Shown: positions 13,301 through 23,400 of the stretch, piece by piece
Position numbering within the stretch: position 1 is the stretch's first letter
Layout of the letters: the number at the start of each line of letters is the position of its first letter
From: Mesodorylaimus sp. YZB2_4
Taxonomy: Eukaryota; Nematoda; Enoplea; Dorylaimida; Dorylaimidae
Direction of reading: 5' to 3'
Length of the DNA stretch: 64,000 bases
NCBI GenBank assembly: GCA_030248295.1
Contig: JASANH010001018.1
Coordinates: forward strand, 496,001 to 560,000
Translations under genes and position numbers: made by a program
Notes under the pieces: generated by a model
The model's input: the letters and a program-made list of their open reading frames with translations, nothing else
Told to the model about the DNA's origin: nothing
Database searches by the model: none

Positions 13301-14088
13301 GTGTGCAACACCCTTGAGCATTCGAACATTGCGCGTTCGAGCAAGCGGAATCAGTGCACGAACAACCTGCAATTAAACAGTACTTGCACATAGCTCCCCA
13401 AGGAGGAGTGAAATACATCATACCAAATTCACATATCATATGCAATGTGTTGGAGTTGCAATCGTCCGCATAGAATTCGAAAGGATCGTTCATGTCGACC
13501 GCGAGGCAAGTAGATATAGGCGCGACTGACGGGTTTAAATGAGAGACAGGCGAACCTAGCACGGACACTTGGGCTCCGTAGCTTCCATTTATGGTTATCC
13601 ATTGAAAGTCGGAGAGGTTTACACCAACGCCGACTGCTTTGGCTCCCAACCACACTGGCCCATCGATTTGGAACGTTTGGGTCGCCTTTCCGTTTGACAC
13701 AGATTGCCCCGATGCCAAGCTCATCAAGCTTTTTGTGACGTTCTGATACACAATATTGTCGGCAAATGTCGCAACGCGTCCGCAGAGCATTGGTGGAACA
13801 AACGAAGAGTATGTGTGTGGATGGGCGCAAACCTGTGTTTTCATTTCGCCCCAGCTGCCCCGCTTGTTAGTCATAAAGTAGCATTTGTCCTCGTAACGGT
13901 AAGTAAGACCACTTACGTTAGTTGTCGGGCATGATCGCATAACGCTGCCTGAAAGAAAATGGAGGTAATGGCTGGGTTCTCAAGAAGACTTCTAAACGTT
14001 TACATGATGTTACTTCTTCGGACTCTGCTGATATGAACACAATTTTAGGATATGTTACAGCCAAGAACGCGACAATCCACAAAGCCAT
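1..14088 (-). CDS. Receptor F, 5' part: signal peptide, 7 CTLDs, mucin stalk (adhesion-GPCR-like, truncated by left edge)
   Basis: This is a multi-exon gene; its inferred exons are 14088-14004, 13948-13424, 13366-13289, 13123-13064, 10454-10431, 10353-9850, 9789-9001, 8935-8423, 8367-8245, 6096-5602, 4387-4193, 4055-3561, 3511-3197, 3144-2668, 2613-2449, 2393-1911 and 1360 to beyond base 1. Exon 1 encodes a hydrophobic leader (MALWIVAFLAV at its start) and ends in phase 1. Every later internal exon is flanked by AG/GT, keeps phase 1 and is a multiple of three long. The product carries seven C-type-lectin-like domains separated by Cys stubs and Ser/Thr linkers, then enters a Ser/Thr-rich stalk that is open at the window edge. 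By analogy with receptors B to E, a TSP1 repeat and a seven-helix domain should lie outside the window; that is inference. A stub exon could be missing between 1361 and 1910. It is probably a cell-surface receptor of unknown ligand. Confidence 0.78.
1361..1910. other. Receptor F intron between CTLD7 and the mucin exon
   Basis: 550 bp with no recognisable Cys stub. Exon phases allow direct CTLD7-to-mucin splicing. A stub may have been lost, or may be too diverged to see. Confidence 0.5.
1911..2393 (-). other. Receptor F CTLD7 exon
   Basis: This 483-nt, phase 1-1 exon carries VYNNTCYLIDTSRISSWD, HRAAVFYND, VWLGARAGS, LTDYCWMIDD, QVTS, ICLTVDPSRPFDFYSSKC and MLCEFG. It has seven cysteines and is the CTLD nearest the stalk. 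Confidence 0.87.
2449..2613 (-). other. Receptor F Cys stub exon after CTLD6
   Basis: This 165-nt, phase 1-1 exon encodes GCNIPQNATCPGTYGRNPTC then HGTCDIQPP and a Ser/Thr tail. It matches the stubs at 46325 and 42886 in C (GCNL, ATCPGSS, CPLG.CDIQ). Confidence 0.75.
2668..3144 (-). other. Receptor F CTLD6 exon
   Basis: This 477-nt, phase 1-1 exon carries VYYNNVCYVLEDSRASWD, MDYGRMAVFYNY, VWLAARTSN, MSEFCWM and VICEFG. It is nearly identical to C CTLD5 (43418-42942). WLAAR replaces the usual WLGA. Confidence 0.88.
3197..3511 (-). other. Receptor F Cys stub and Thr-rich linker exon
   Basis: This 315-nt, phase 1-1 exon begins GCVSTDCTNASNATFGACD and continues as a Thr/Ser/Lys-rich linker. I chose the inner acceptor (TATTGCAG) because it restores the GC start of the other stubs. 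It is nearly identical to 43779-43471 in C apart from a small indel. Confidence 0.75.
3561..4055 (-). other. Receptor F CTLD5 exon
   Basis: This 495-nt, phase 1-1 exon carries the family blocks GYSRAAIF, AWLGAMSTGGMGD, LSDYCWM, CLAVNLSYPFELYAVDC and MIYEYG. It is nearly identical to C CTLD4 (44323-43829). It lacks the first-helix and C-terminal cysteines. Confidence 0.88.
4193..4387 (-). other. Receptor F Cys stub and linker exon after CTLD4
   Basis: This 195-nt, phase 1-1 exon encodes GCDDSSIDCPPSSTASHC then ACPFELES and a Thr-rich linker. It is separated from CTLD4 by a 1.2-kb intron that contains an imperfect fold-back repeat. Confidence 0.75.
4822..5056. repeat. Imperfect inverted repeat in receptor F intron
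   Basis: The left arm 4822-4880 (containing cacaaagaaccgcg and catatgcagaagt) pairs imperfectly with the right arm at 5001-5056 (cgcggttcttt, ttctgaatatgg, tttttgtag). It is a small fold-back element or relic. Confidence 0.45.
5602..6096 (-). other. Receptor F CTLD4 exon
   Basis: This 495-nt, phase 1-1 exon carries VTYLYDKVCYLIQ, GYTRAAVF, IWIGAQSTAGG, LSDYCWM, CLAVKL and ICEIG. It has seven cysteines, so one (probably YCW) has no obvious partner. Confidence 0.88.
6424..7837. repeat. Large fold-back (inverted-repeat) element in receptor F intron
   Basis: Two arms of about 455 bp (6424-6880 and 7381-7837) are inverted copies: for example gtctgtaaggatcgacc at the left end matches ggtcgatccttacagac at the right end, and tactccgaagcatgctg matches cagcatgcttcggagta at the inner ends. 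The spacer is about 500 bp and contains a 16-bp hairpin at 7052-7089. No transposase is visible, so it is probably a non-autonomous fold-back transposon. Confidence 0.75.
7052..7089. repeat. Perfect 16-bp stem hairpin in the fold-back spacer
   Basis: aaattcaaagatgtgc at 7052-7067 is exactly complementary to 7074-7089 across a six-base loop. It lies near the centre of the fold-back element. Confidence 0.7.
8245..8367 (-). other. Receptor F Cys stub exon after CTLD3
   Basis: This 123-nt, phase 1-1 exon encodes GCDANSPAATC, then a Thr/Ser stretch, then PCNAPGKCSFGS. It keeps the GC...C...C.FG pattern of the family stub. Confidence 0.72.
8423..8935 (-). other. Receptor F CTLD3 exon
   Basis: This 513-nt, phase 1-1 exon carries VTYLYRGKCYGL, NYGRAAVF, IWLGAMA, SDYCWMSDGC and MVCEFG. 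It has eight cysteines; the additional GC just after CWM gives the YCW cysteine a possible local partner. It is most similar to C CTLD1. Confidence 0.88.
9001..9789 (-). other. Receptor F stub plus mucin-like linker exon
   Basis: This 789-nt, phase 1-1 exon opens with a Cys stub (GCGSSIINCPPGQPNGYC then VCPFDAA), continues as about 200 residues of Ser/Thr/Ala-rich linker, and closes with GLCPGKGLGSSSSSTC leading into CTLD3. The long plus-strand ORF opposite it (8946-9857) is an antisense shadow. Confidence 0.8.
9850..10353 (-). other. Receptor F CTLD2 exon
   Basis: This 504-nt, phase 1-1 exon carries VVAYLHNDICYMI, GYSRAAVF, VWLGARATTGNG, LSDYCWM, PFCLAA and VVDCD. It lacks both the Cys after the first helix and the C-terminal Cys (MMYQLG instead of CEFG), a coupled loss also seen in F CTLD5 and C CTLD4. 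Confidence 0.88.
10431..10454 (-). other. Receptor F microexon (24 nt)
   Basis: The acceptor TTTTTACAG and the donor GAAT then GTAAGT frame 24 nt encoding AQSTSVAE, in phase 1-1, about 80 bp before the CTLD2 exon. Its phase supplies the T needed to start CTLD2 with a Cys codon. It would need transcript support. Confidence 0.45.
10660..10745 (-). repeat. tRNA-derived SINE-like fragment
   Basis: On the minus strand the sequence reads gggctcgtggcctggttggt, a D-arm-like gcc...ggc, an anticodon-loop-like ctttcac and a diverged B box (gtgctcgacttgc). The anticodon stem does not pair properly, so it is not a functional tRNA. Confidence 0.45.
10759..10925 (+). mobile_element. MITE-like element, copy 1
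   Basis: This 167-bp copy has near-inverted ends (gcaaccagc and gctggttac) and shares internal blocks (gcggcgggaga, gttagtctcgcgactat, aacatcaacc, gaggttgatgtctc) with copies at 37171 and 55690. An internal palindrome is built from aacatcaacc and ggttgatgtc. It lies in a 2.6-kb intron of receptor F. No coding capacity is seen. Confidence 0.65.
11397..11574 (+). repeat. LTR-like interspersed repeat, copy 1
   Basis: The region shares long blocks with 53690-53935 (atgcaaatgag, gatgttaggcctgt, ggaactggtctccctttg, gttatttgtttgttctgtgcc). It starts near TGTGAGGG and leads into cttcttataagacac. It is possibly a solo LTR; target-site duplications were not recognised. Confidence 0.45.
11575..11790. 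repeat. 108-bp tandem duplication (two copies) at the end of the LTR-like repeat
   Basis: Units 11575-11682 and 11683-11790 are identical except for two substitutions. Each contains agtaaacctcttcttataag. The equivalent segment occurs once in the copy at 53870-53935. Confidence 0.8.
13064..13123 (-). other. Receptor F small Ser/Thr linker exon (60 nt)
   Basis: A good acceptor (TTTTTAG) and donor (AG then GTAAGT) bracket 60 nt encoding a Thr/Ser-rich peptide (PTTSANMITTEPQSTVVSS) in phase 1-1. It is inferred from splice sites and composition only. Confidence 0.5.
13289..13366 (-). other. Receptor F Cys-rich stub exon
   Basis: This 78-nt, phase 1-1 exon follows CTLD1 and encodes GCSCTDSACSNAQC then GCCTLGSNG, with seven cysteines in 26 residues. 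It occupies the stub position seen after the other CTLDs but is the most cysteine-dense version. Confidence 0.65.
13424..13948 (-). other. Receptor F CTLD1 exon
   Basis: This single 525-nt, phase 1-1 exon encodes a C-type-lectin-like domain with the family blocks LTYRYEDKCYF, GRVATF, VWLGA and MICEFG. It has six cysteines; the extra Cys that most internal copies carry in the 'SDYCWM' block is replaced here (SDFQWI). Confidence 0.85.
14004..14088 (-). other. Receptor F exon 1: signal peptide
   Basis: The ATG at 14088 opens 28 codons starting MALWIVAFLAVTYPKIVFIS and ending in phase 1 at a GT donor. The next exon begins GC, completing a Cys codon. The hydrophobic core and the position before the first CTLD support a secretory leader. 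Confidence 0.7.
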
Positions 14089-15528
14089 CTCCAACTTTGT
14101 CTGAAACTAAAAAACTAGCAGGCGCCACGTTCTGTCAACCATGGCTGTGACACACTGCACCGTGGACACCGCTCTTGGGCCAGTGATTACGAAGCAATAA
14201 AATGGTGCATCGTCAGACCAATTACCGTCTGTTTAACGTTTTAATAATTGATTATAGCTGATTCCTCTCCGGGCTTCGAGCACCAGAACCGAAGGTGCGC
14301 TTTTAGTTAAAATTTTCAGGCAGACATAAGTGCAATTTAATTTCCGACTCTTTAACGTCGAATTAGCGTCATCAGGGTTCAATCAGAGAGAATGCCATTT
14401 TGTTTTGTGTTTTTCTCCTAGCCTTTTACTCATGTAGCAGATTTCTTGGGACCTTCTGGAACCGGAATGCTGCCCTGGCGCGGAGCAGAGGAAGGCAACG
14501 ATGATAAAACTGACTGATCGAAGCAGAGCACGCATTCTGGGACGCTAGTGCGAAATGTGGACCTTAATTGTATCGAGATACAAGGAAGAAGTTATAAGTT
14601 GGGCTGATCATGAGTTGGGACTAATTATTGTCAGCCTTGTCGAAATGCACCTTCATTGCATTCGGCCAATTTTTCTCGAAAAACGATGGTTCATGTCAGT
14701 GACAGTTTTGAAAAGAATAATACCTATTCTCTCCCGGCTGGTTGTTTTTGTTTTGCCTCTACTGCTTTTAATGAACTTATACTAATTTTTTTTGATCTGC
14801 AAAAATTTAAGAAAAATCTATGATAAAAACTGAAAACGAAAAGTCAAGCGTCAAAGTTATATCTGCTTGATAGAGCACATTTTTCTGTACAAAATTGCTA
14901 CCGTCATCACCGAAAATTTCGATAAAAATTGCCCGCCCTGGGACGCCGACTCCGCGAATTTGGTACCTACACGTGGCTGTCGTAGGACAGGCAAGCGACT
15001 GACTATAATTATGCCCTTATCGTTAGTAACTTGAGCGGTAAGTGAGTAGACATTCCAGATCTCACAGTCAGGATCAGATGCAGTCTACTGCACAGTATCC
15101 TCAGGACGTTCGCAGACCTCGATCTTCTGACGACGATAAACGTAGAGTGAAAATGCAGTATCTCTAGTTGCGAAATAGTGCATTTTGGAGATTAGCTGTC
15201 ATAAGCTATGTTTGGATTGATGACCATGTAGAATACTGGCCTAACAAGAAATACTCTTGCATTCGTATGAGGTTTAGATCAAATGCATCATATTGGACAT
15301 AGTCATTGACGAATATGCAGCCTAATATTATATGTTTTTCAGAGATGCGCGTCATAGCACATCCAACAAATAGCCATTAGCAGCACACAACTAAATACGG
15401 TATGCACTCGGATGCAACCTAGGGACACGACATCGTGCTTCGCATTTCACGCTCACATCGTGACAAATAGCAAAGATTGCGTCATGTAGCCTTCGTATGC
15501 CAATATGCAGAAGTAGAGTCTCCTCAAG
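14089..15528. other. Intergenic region between receptors F and E
   Basis: 1.44 kb separates the receptor E stop from the receptor F start. I see no conserved coding sequence; a 76-codon plus-strand ORF at 14555 has no recognisable features. It presumably holds the F promoter. Confidence 0.55.
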
Positions 15529-17405
15529 TCAGCGGATGACAGCGGCAATTCGAGGATGATCCTTTATCTTCGTATGCAGAATAGATGCATGCTTACGAAT
15601 CTATGTACAGAAAATTTGAATGGAGAACCTGAAATGAATGCCTTCTTCTTAAAATGGACAAACCTACTTTTTCATTGGCAAATATATGGTAAATGCAGAT
15701 GAAAATCCCTGTGACAATGTTGAGTCCGAAGACAACCGTGTAAAACGACACACGTTGATAGTAGACAGCGTTGCTGCCCATGAACCAAGATGTGAACTGG
15801 GCTCCAAAGACCAAGCCCAAGCCAACTCGGGACACTCTAAATATGGTCTTGTGCATGTACAAAAGATCACAGGAGATAAAATACAATGTGTACCTGCACG
15901 ATTTTGCGATGTCTGACTTCTTGCAAGCAGTTGCGTGTCCGGTGGCCTCCAACATGATGACAGTCGACCAGCCTATCAGGAGAACAGGGACGAAACTCCC
16001 CAAGAATACTTTGTCCTCGATGTTCAACCAACAACTGCAAAGAAGGGGTTTGACCGGGGACTTTAACTCTTTTATGTTCGGCCTTACGAATATTCTGACA
16101 ACAGTCGATCGAATGAAATCACTGTTGTCACTGCGGTTATCAGGGCTGGTCCCCCTAAAAACGAGACAGAAATCGTTCAACCACAGGTGAGCGAAAATTC
16201 AAAATTTTGATCCGCGTCAGCACGGCTTGAGTGAGCGACACCACGGATGAACGAATTTCGCTTCGGAAAAACTTGCAATAGAATAAAAATAGTCACAGAT
16301 ACGTAAGATTTTTGGCAAAAACTTCTAGCAAAAATTTTAGGTAGCGTTACCAAATACGTCCTGAGGAAATTGAATGATTGTTTTGAATGCAAGGTCGGTA
16401 CTTTCTAGGACAGATTAGGGTCGAGCGTGAGGTGAAAAGTGAATAGTTATAACCGTTTTATCGCATGTTTTTGGCGATAACTGATTTGTCCATTGACTTC
16501 TTGATGAGAACCTCTAATCGCATTTTCCGCCTGATTATCAGAGTCCGAAAGGCTCCTGAAAGTCCCATACAAGTGTCTGAACTTAAAACAACCTATAGTT
16601 GTTTTTAAGTTCGCAATAAATAATTCTGATTGTTATATGGACTGATCAAATAAAATGACAAAACTTGAATAAGTGTAGGTGAATAATGTATGCACGGGTA
16701 TTATAAGCCTGATAATAAGAATATTGGTCTTGTACTCGCTGTAACTCATCCGCGGTGTCACTCATCGATGGAAACCCCGCAGAAATTACAAGGAATGCGA
16801 GGAGTACGATTTCTTCCTTACCCCAAGATATGACGATGACAGGAGATATGCCCAGCCAGGCCTTGTTTCCCATGACCACGTTGGTCAGCACTGTGTAAAT
16901 GTGAAGGGCTTCGAAAGACTGCAACGTGTACGTGACAATGAAGAAGTATTGCAAACCGATAGCCGCGACTTTGCAGATTGTCTAAAACGTAGGTTTTGTA
17001 ACACGCAATGTGTTAGGTGCTACATTAACCTGCACGCATGTACATAGACTGCCTACGGCACTGGGCTAGTTAGCAAAGCTGTGCCAGCAAGTAATCAAGG
17101 TGGTGAAGGACGAATACGCACAAAAGCCTACCTCGTTGAACTTGTCGTCATTTCGTTCAGCAAAGATTAGAATGAGCAAGTGGGCGCAGAACAGGCTGAT
17201 ATCCTCGTTCAAATGAATAATTTGCAAATAGCTCTTAGATCTAAGTGAATCAGACACAAAAAAATACAGAGGCTAGAAAGTTGGTCGAATAATACCTTAA
17301 AAGGATAAAAGCGAAAATAGAGATTCCCAAGGCCAGTAATATCCAGAAGCAGCCTATATTCATGATGTATCGGACAAATTCCGCGTCTGTACCGCTGATA
17401 GGGCT
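15529..17405 (-). other. Receptor E seven-helix domain and tail (7 exons)
   Basis: TM1 is on 17405-17296 (SPISGTDAEFVRYIMNIGC start), TM2 on 17240-17132, TM3 on 16981-16822, TM4 on 16154-16088, TM5 on 16034-15894, TM6-TM7 on 15836-15668 and the tail on 15600-15529. The conserved TM3 Cys (TICK) and the ECL2 Cys (CWLN) form the expected disulfide pair. Family-B/adhesion hallmarks include the TM3 Glu in SFEALH and the TM7 region ending YHIFANEK. Confidence 0.87.
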
Positions 17406-20400
17406 CTGAAACTCATGCCCTGATTTTCAAGTTTTTTTAAAGGTGCGAAAGGTCTTACGCATTGGTTTGTCTCGCATGGCACTGCATTATAGTATGTGTC
17501 TCCAGTGAGACTACTGTGGTTGAGGTAATAGCAAGTTCGATTGCGGACTCTGGATGCAACATCGCAACTGGAACGGCAGGTGCTAAATGTTCCCCACTCG
17601 CTCATGTGACAGTAGTCTGAAATCAAATAAGATAGGTACCTACATACTGTGCGCTTTTAATGGAACACTAAAAATATACATACCCAGCTCATTATCACCT
17701 TGGTCTTGCATCCACGGGTATGATGTGGTGGCTCCCTTTCTGCCCGAGGGGTTTAGTCTTGAGGTATCCGAGGTTTGTGACTGTGTTTGTTTTCGAGATG
17801 CCGATTCAAAAGCCATGGGATCTCTAGTTGAACCAGCGATGTCGGGGTGGATTAAAATTGATGGAGGCGTGACAGCTGCATATTGTCCCGCGTTTCTGTT
17901 ATTAGCATACGAAATCGATGCTGCAGCTTTATCATTCGACTCCGAAGTGAGAAAAGTAGGAGACCCCGTTGGGGGAGGCTGAGGTGTGGCAGGACGTCTC
18001 TTGTTGACAGTGCCAGCTGCGGCATCGGGGACGCCTTGACTGCCATCATTATCTGGGGTTGCAGGTGCCCTGCTTGCAACTGAACTTATGGTCGAAATTT
18101 GTGGCCATACTGGCAGCTCCGTATTGTTTTTAGGTCTTTTCTTAAGGTCGTTCTGGAATGAGGGAGACTGCGGCTGCTTCGCTTTTGTTTCAGAGGCATA
18201 AATATCAGTTTGTGGGGTCGAGACAGCTGATGGCGCCATCGGAATGCTTGACTTGGTAAGCTTGACCACGACATCTTTAACATCATCTGGAGCGACTTGA
18301 TCTACTGGTGAAACGGCATTGGTCGCAGCAGACGTAAGGAAAAGCTTAGCGAATGCAAACAGAGTCGTGTTGTGCATCCATCTGTTCACTAGTCTGTTTT
18401 TGGGCATAAGGGGTAAGGGGCGCGGTATCGCATTTTCCAATTTAGTTGACATTGACAGCTCAGGCGGGGCAGCGTTTGGCTTAGTTGGTTTAGCCTTGAC
18501 AGCTCCTCCTTCAGCGTCTGGCTCAAACGGACGCAAAACTGTGGTAAAAGTAGCTGCTCGCTCACTGTTTTTAACATCTTCATTTTCTGCGGTTGTTTCG
18601 ACGGTTATCTGGACCTTGTTGTCCCCTTCCTGGGTTAGTGTTGCAGCATCTTCTTGTAGTAAAGCCTTGGTTACTGGGAGTGCATTCTGTATGGCAGCAT
18701 CAGTATTAGATGAGTCAGGCACCATAGTAGATAAAGTGGGATTTACCATAGCCGACTGTTGCTCTGAAATCAATTCGAGCTCAGCAGTCAAGGCTAAAGA
18801 TAATTTGCGAGGGGAAACAGTATCAATTGCAACAGTATTCTCCTCAATTGTGCCTCTCCCAGGCGTAAAAAATTGTTTATTTGTTTGCGGTTGAGAAATT
18901 CCGGGCTGAACTTCCCGAGCCGAGATCTGGCTTTCAGTTGCCGAGGCCGCTGAGCTTGGGAGGGTTGGGGCCATTGCGTCTTCAGAAGTCCCATTTATAG
19001 TTGCTCGAGAGCGATTCATTTTCAACAGTAAGGGACCCAAAGTGATGCCAAGGTTCGGCAGTTTCTTATCTATGAGTGTTTCGGCTGGAGTGGACACGTC
19101 CGTGGGCTGAACTGTGTCAGTCGCGGGGAAATCTGTGGTCATTTCTGTTTCATTCATCTGCAACGATATTTGAGTTGTCGAGTCCGGAAGACTCGTTTCC
19201 AGGATAGAATGACTCAGAGTAGGTAGTTTTTCGTTTAGGGCTGGGGTTGAGGCTAGTTGGGACGACAGGGAGATTTCAGGGGCAAATGTGCTCAAATTGC
19301 TGCGATGGATCTGCAAATCAGTTGTTAACTTTTGTTGTGTTATGTCAGTATGGGAACGGTTCATTTTTAGCAAGGAGGGACCCAGAGTGAGAACCCGGTC
19401 GGGTAGACCTGGTGGTGGCTGGGTCGATGAAGCAGTTTCCTCAGCAGGAGTTGGGTCTGCTTTAGTGAAGTCAACTGGAAGTTGTGTTGTATGTGATGTA
19501 TCTGGCGGATATGACATTCGTGTGGCTGTATGCGAATGGTTGATTTCTTCCGTTGACAGCTGACCTGATGGCGGACTGCTGGCTACAATAGGAAACGGGG
19601 TGTCAGCTGGAGATAAACTCTTTGGTGTGGCCACGTCCAGTCTTTGCAGTGATGAACCTAGATTAGAGACTGTTTCTTGCGGTGTTGGCAGTGGCGGAGT
19701 CACCATCGATAATCTAGATTGGCTGATGAGTTCTGAGTTGGTGGTAGCCAGCTCGCGAGTGAACAGCAGTGCAATATCATCCTCTACTGGCATATTGGAC
19801 GGCTCCGTCGTCATATAGCCTGCGATAATTCTCTGTAATTTTGTCTGCACCGCTGACTCCGGCGTAGTTGCAGCTATTTCGCTTGGACTGACTGATTTGC
19901 CAACTGTTATAAACGGGGTCTCCGTTGGCTGGCCTAACGAGAATGAGGGTTCTGTGATTTGTGAGGTTGTTCCTGTTGTAGTGCCAAGTTGTGGCTGGTC
20001 TGTGGTCGAAGAGGTTTGGCTGGTTGTCTTCTGTTCTGTCCATGTCATTTTGCTGGCTTCGGATGAAATCATTTTATGAGGAGATACTTGACTGAAACCT
20101 GGTGTGCCAGAGTATTCAATGGAGCTTGTGGGCTTCTGAGTTACTTCACTACTTGCGGCCATGGTCGAAAAATCTACCGCCAACGATGTGTCAAAAGAGG
20201 TAGAAGCAGAATCAAATTCTGCCTGAAGTGTCGTCTTCACTTTTGACGGTATGAGTCGTATAGCTTTCCTCTGTGTCGAAGTAGGTTTGGAGGACGAACT
20301 TGATTCTACTGCAGGTTCTGAAAATTTTGATGCAGGAACAGGCTGCTGTTTAGCACCAGTTTGCATTGCTTCAACCCTGGTGGAAACGTGTGCCATCTCG

Positions 20401-23400
20401 GCTGTTCCAAGACTGGGCTGTACTGTTTCTGCGGAACTTCTGCTTGACCGTAAGCTGGGCGATACATCATGAAATGAAGAACTAGTGCTCTGTGCAGTTG
20501 CAGGGTCCTCAGACGAACTGCTTGAAGTCTGGTAAACAGATGTAAACGCTGTGCTCATTTTTCGCGTGGAGCTTCGGGCAATACTCGAGATTGTGCCGAA
20601 ACTGCTTCTGGACGTTGCAGTCGTGGTTCTGATGGTTAAGCCCGCCGTGCTCGAAGGTTTATTGTCTGCTGTCGGGGCTGATGTGGTCTGCACTTTTAAT
20701 CCTATGATGGTAGATACTTTCCCTATGGTGGTGGCCGCAATCTGATCGGGGGATAAAGTGGCAGTGGTCTGCTTTGGCACTTTAGTGCTCTCTTCATCGT
20801 CTTCTCTTATAATCACATTTGTGGTGTGTGTCTCGCTATTTTTTTGGCTCATGGTTGTTCTTTCCTTTAAACTTGATTTTGTGCTAGCCAGAATATTGCT
20901 GATAGTGATACTTGTGGCAGTGCTTGAACTTAAAGAGCTTGTTGTAAGAGATGATGTTGTTGCTGTGCTTAGATTTAAGGTAGGGCTTACTGTCGTAAAA
21001 GGGGTTGCATTGGTGTTGGCAATCCCTAATGTTGTGGTCTCTTGGATTTCTTCTGTCGTCTGAAACACGGCTGAGGACTCTCGAATATGCTTCGCAGTCG
21101 TGCTAGTCTTGTCTGTGTGCTGTGTAGGGCTCCAGGTTGTGCTGCGTTTAAGAGTTGTAGTGGCTGCACTGATGGTGCTTGTAGTAGTACTACTGCTTGA
21201 GCTTGTAGAGCTGGTTAAGAGAGGCGATATCTGTTCTGCGCTTAGGCCTAATCGCACGGTAGCACTGACTGTCGTTAAAGGGGTGAAAATGGTGGTGGCA
21301 GCCCCTGTTGCTGTGCTCTCTTGTGTTTCTTTTGTGGTCATATATGCGGTAGAGGATTCTGGACTTAGCTTCTCTGTCGTGTTTGTCTTGTCTGTATGCC
21401 GTGCAGTGTTCAACGCTGTGGTGTCTTCGAGAGTTGTGCCTGTTGCACTGCTGGTACTGCTGAGAAGGCTGCTAGTCGCACTAGCTACAGTGCTTGTAGA
21501 ACTCGTCATGAGAGCTGATGTATTTAGCTCTATACTCACTGTCGTAAAACGGGTGACAGCGGCTGTGGTAAGCTCTGGTGGCGCTGCGCTCCCTTCTTCT
21601 TGCATGGTAGCTTCTTGCTTGGTAGCAAGATGGCAATCAAGGCTGGGGATTTTGGTTTTCCCAGCCTTGGTTGCCATCTTGCTGGTTTTCGTAGCTGTTT
21701 CTCCACTCTCTGGCTCACCACTGACCAACTGAAAGGTTGTTGACTCTACAGAGAAACTATTTTGGGACGTTGCGAGTGAAGTAGGAGCAGAGGGCGTTTC
21801 TTTGGCCCAGGAGGTCGTAGAAGTAGTAATAGAGGTCTTGGTTGTCAACAGCTTTATTGCATTTGCGGTTGCTAATGTGGAAGTGGCTGTTGTTGAAGTG
21901 GTCGATGCCACTCTGGTGGACCTTATTGTGCCACTCCCGGTCGTGCCGCTTGTATTTGTAGACGCTGACGAAGTCGTACCATTGGTTGAAGCTTTAGTCG
22001 ATAACGTAGTTTGTGCGATGATGGAAGTTTTGGGGGTAGTCGTCGTTGAAGATGACTTTGTAGCTTTTGCCGTCGTCGTCATCGTCGTCGTCGTTGAAGA
22101 TGGCTTTGACACCGATATTGTGGGACTGCTGCTGGAGCCAGACTTTGTCGAACTGGATGCAGCTATGGTTGCATTCGTTTTTGTAGATTGTGAAGACAGT
22201 GTTGATGCAGTTGTGGTTCCTGAAAATTTTGATTCGATATTGCTCAACATCTATGATTGGGCGATATGCGTGAGTATACTGTATACGAAGGACTGGTTAC
22301 AGTAGTTCCTACTCATGTGATAGGAATTGATATACTGTAATAGCATCAAGGATTTGTAAAAGCTTGAGAGCGACTGCATTATAATTTGACTAGCACCGCT
22401 GTTAGCTTGCGATTTTAGTCGGATTGACGTCATCTGACAATTTTGAGTTACCAATCTGAAGATACGTCTCTTAGGGCATCAAAGATAATGGCAATGGATT
22501 TCAGTAGGATTGCTGCTTCTAGGCGAGAGATTATCGTTTAGATCACAATGGCCCTCATCTGTCATAGTGATGGCTTCCTATACAACAAAGTGCAGCATAT
22601 GATAGTTACGAACTGGACCTTTGTTTGAGATAGACGCAGGAGCTGTTGATGCTGCCGTCGACTTGGCGGTAAGAGATGAGGGCAACAGTGCAGTGCTGGA
22701 GGAACTGGTCGTAGTAGAACCAATGGAGATCGTAGAAGGTTGACACCCTGAGAAAAAAGGTGACTGGCAAATACAATATGGCATAAAATACACTCCATAC
22801 TAACCGTATTTACACATGCCAATTACGCGGCCCTTGCTACAACTTTGTGCGAAATAAGTTGTCGGATCGGTAAGGTTGATGAGGAGGCAATATGGTAGGC
22901 CGTCATCTTTGACGATGGTGACGTTATCTGTTGAAATGGATACTTGCTGGCCTTGAGTCTTCTTATCGTCCATCCAATAGTAGTCGGACAACGCCTTGCC
23001 GCCAGATGTAGCCATTGCCCCTAGCCATACCAATCTCGTGGGCTTATCTTCGACAGCGTGACCATTTGGAACGACTATCCCACTTGCTAGTTGCAAAAAA
23101 GTGCTTGAAACATTTTCCAAGTCACGGGCGGTGAAAAATGTTGCCATCTGACCATTGAATAGAGGTTGCGCAAATGAAGACATTTCGTCCAAGCACTTCC
23201 CGTAGCTAGAATCCCAATCGGATGTGTCGTCATGTAATAAATAGCATTCATTCCCATAAAGGTAATTCGCTAAATTTAGCTTGCTGTTTGGGCATGATGC
23301 AGTGATGTCACCTGCGTGAGGAGAATACATTACGATGAGGTAAGCTACGGAAATAACTAGGTGAAAATTCCTGGCATGTGTACTTTCTGTAAAAGCTGAG

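Noticed and set aside
14555-14785. 76-codon plus-strand ORF with hydrophobic end
   Set aside because: Short and isolated, with no splice or family context; compatible with chance.
16646-16954. Minus-strand ORF extending TM3 of receptor E
   Set aside because: It reads through the TM3 donor into the intron insertion. The D and C paralogues show the real TM4 exon further downstream, at 16154-16088.
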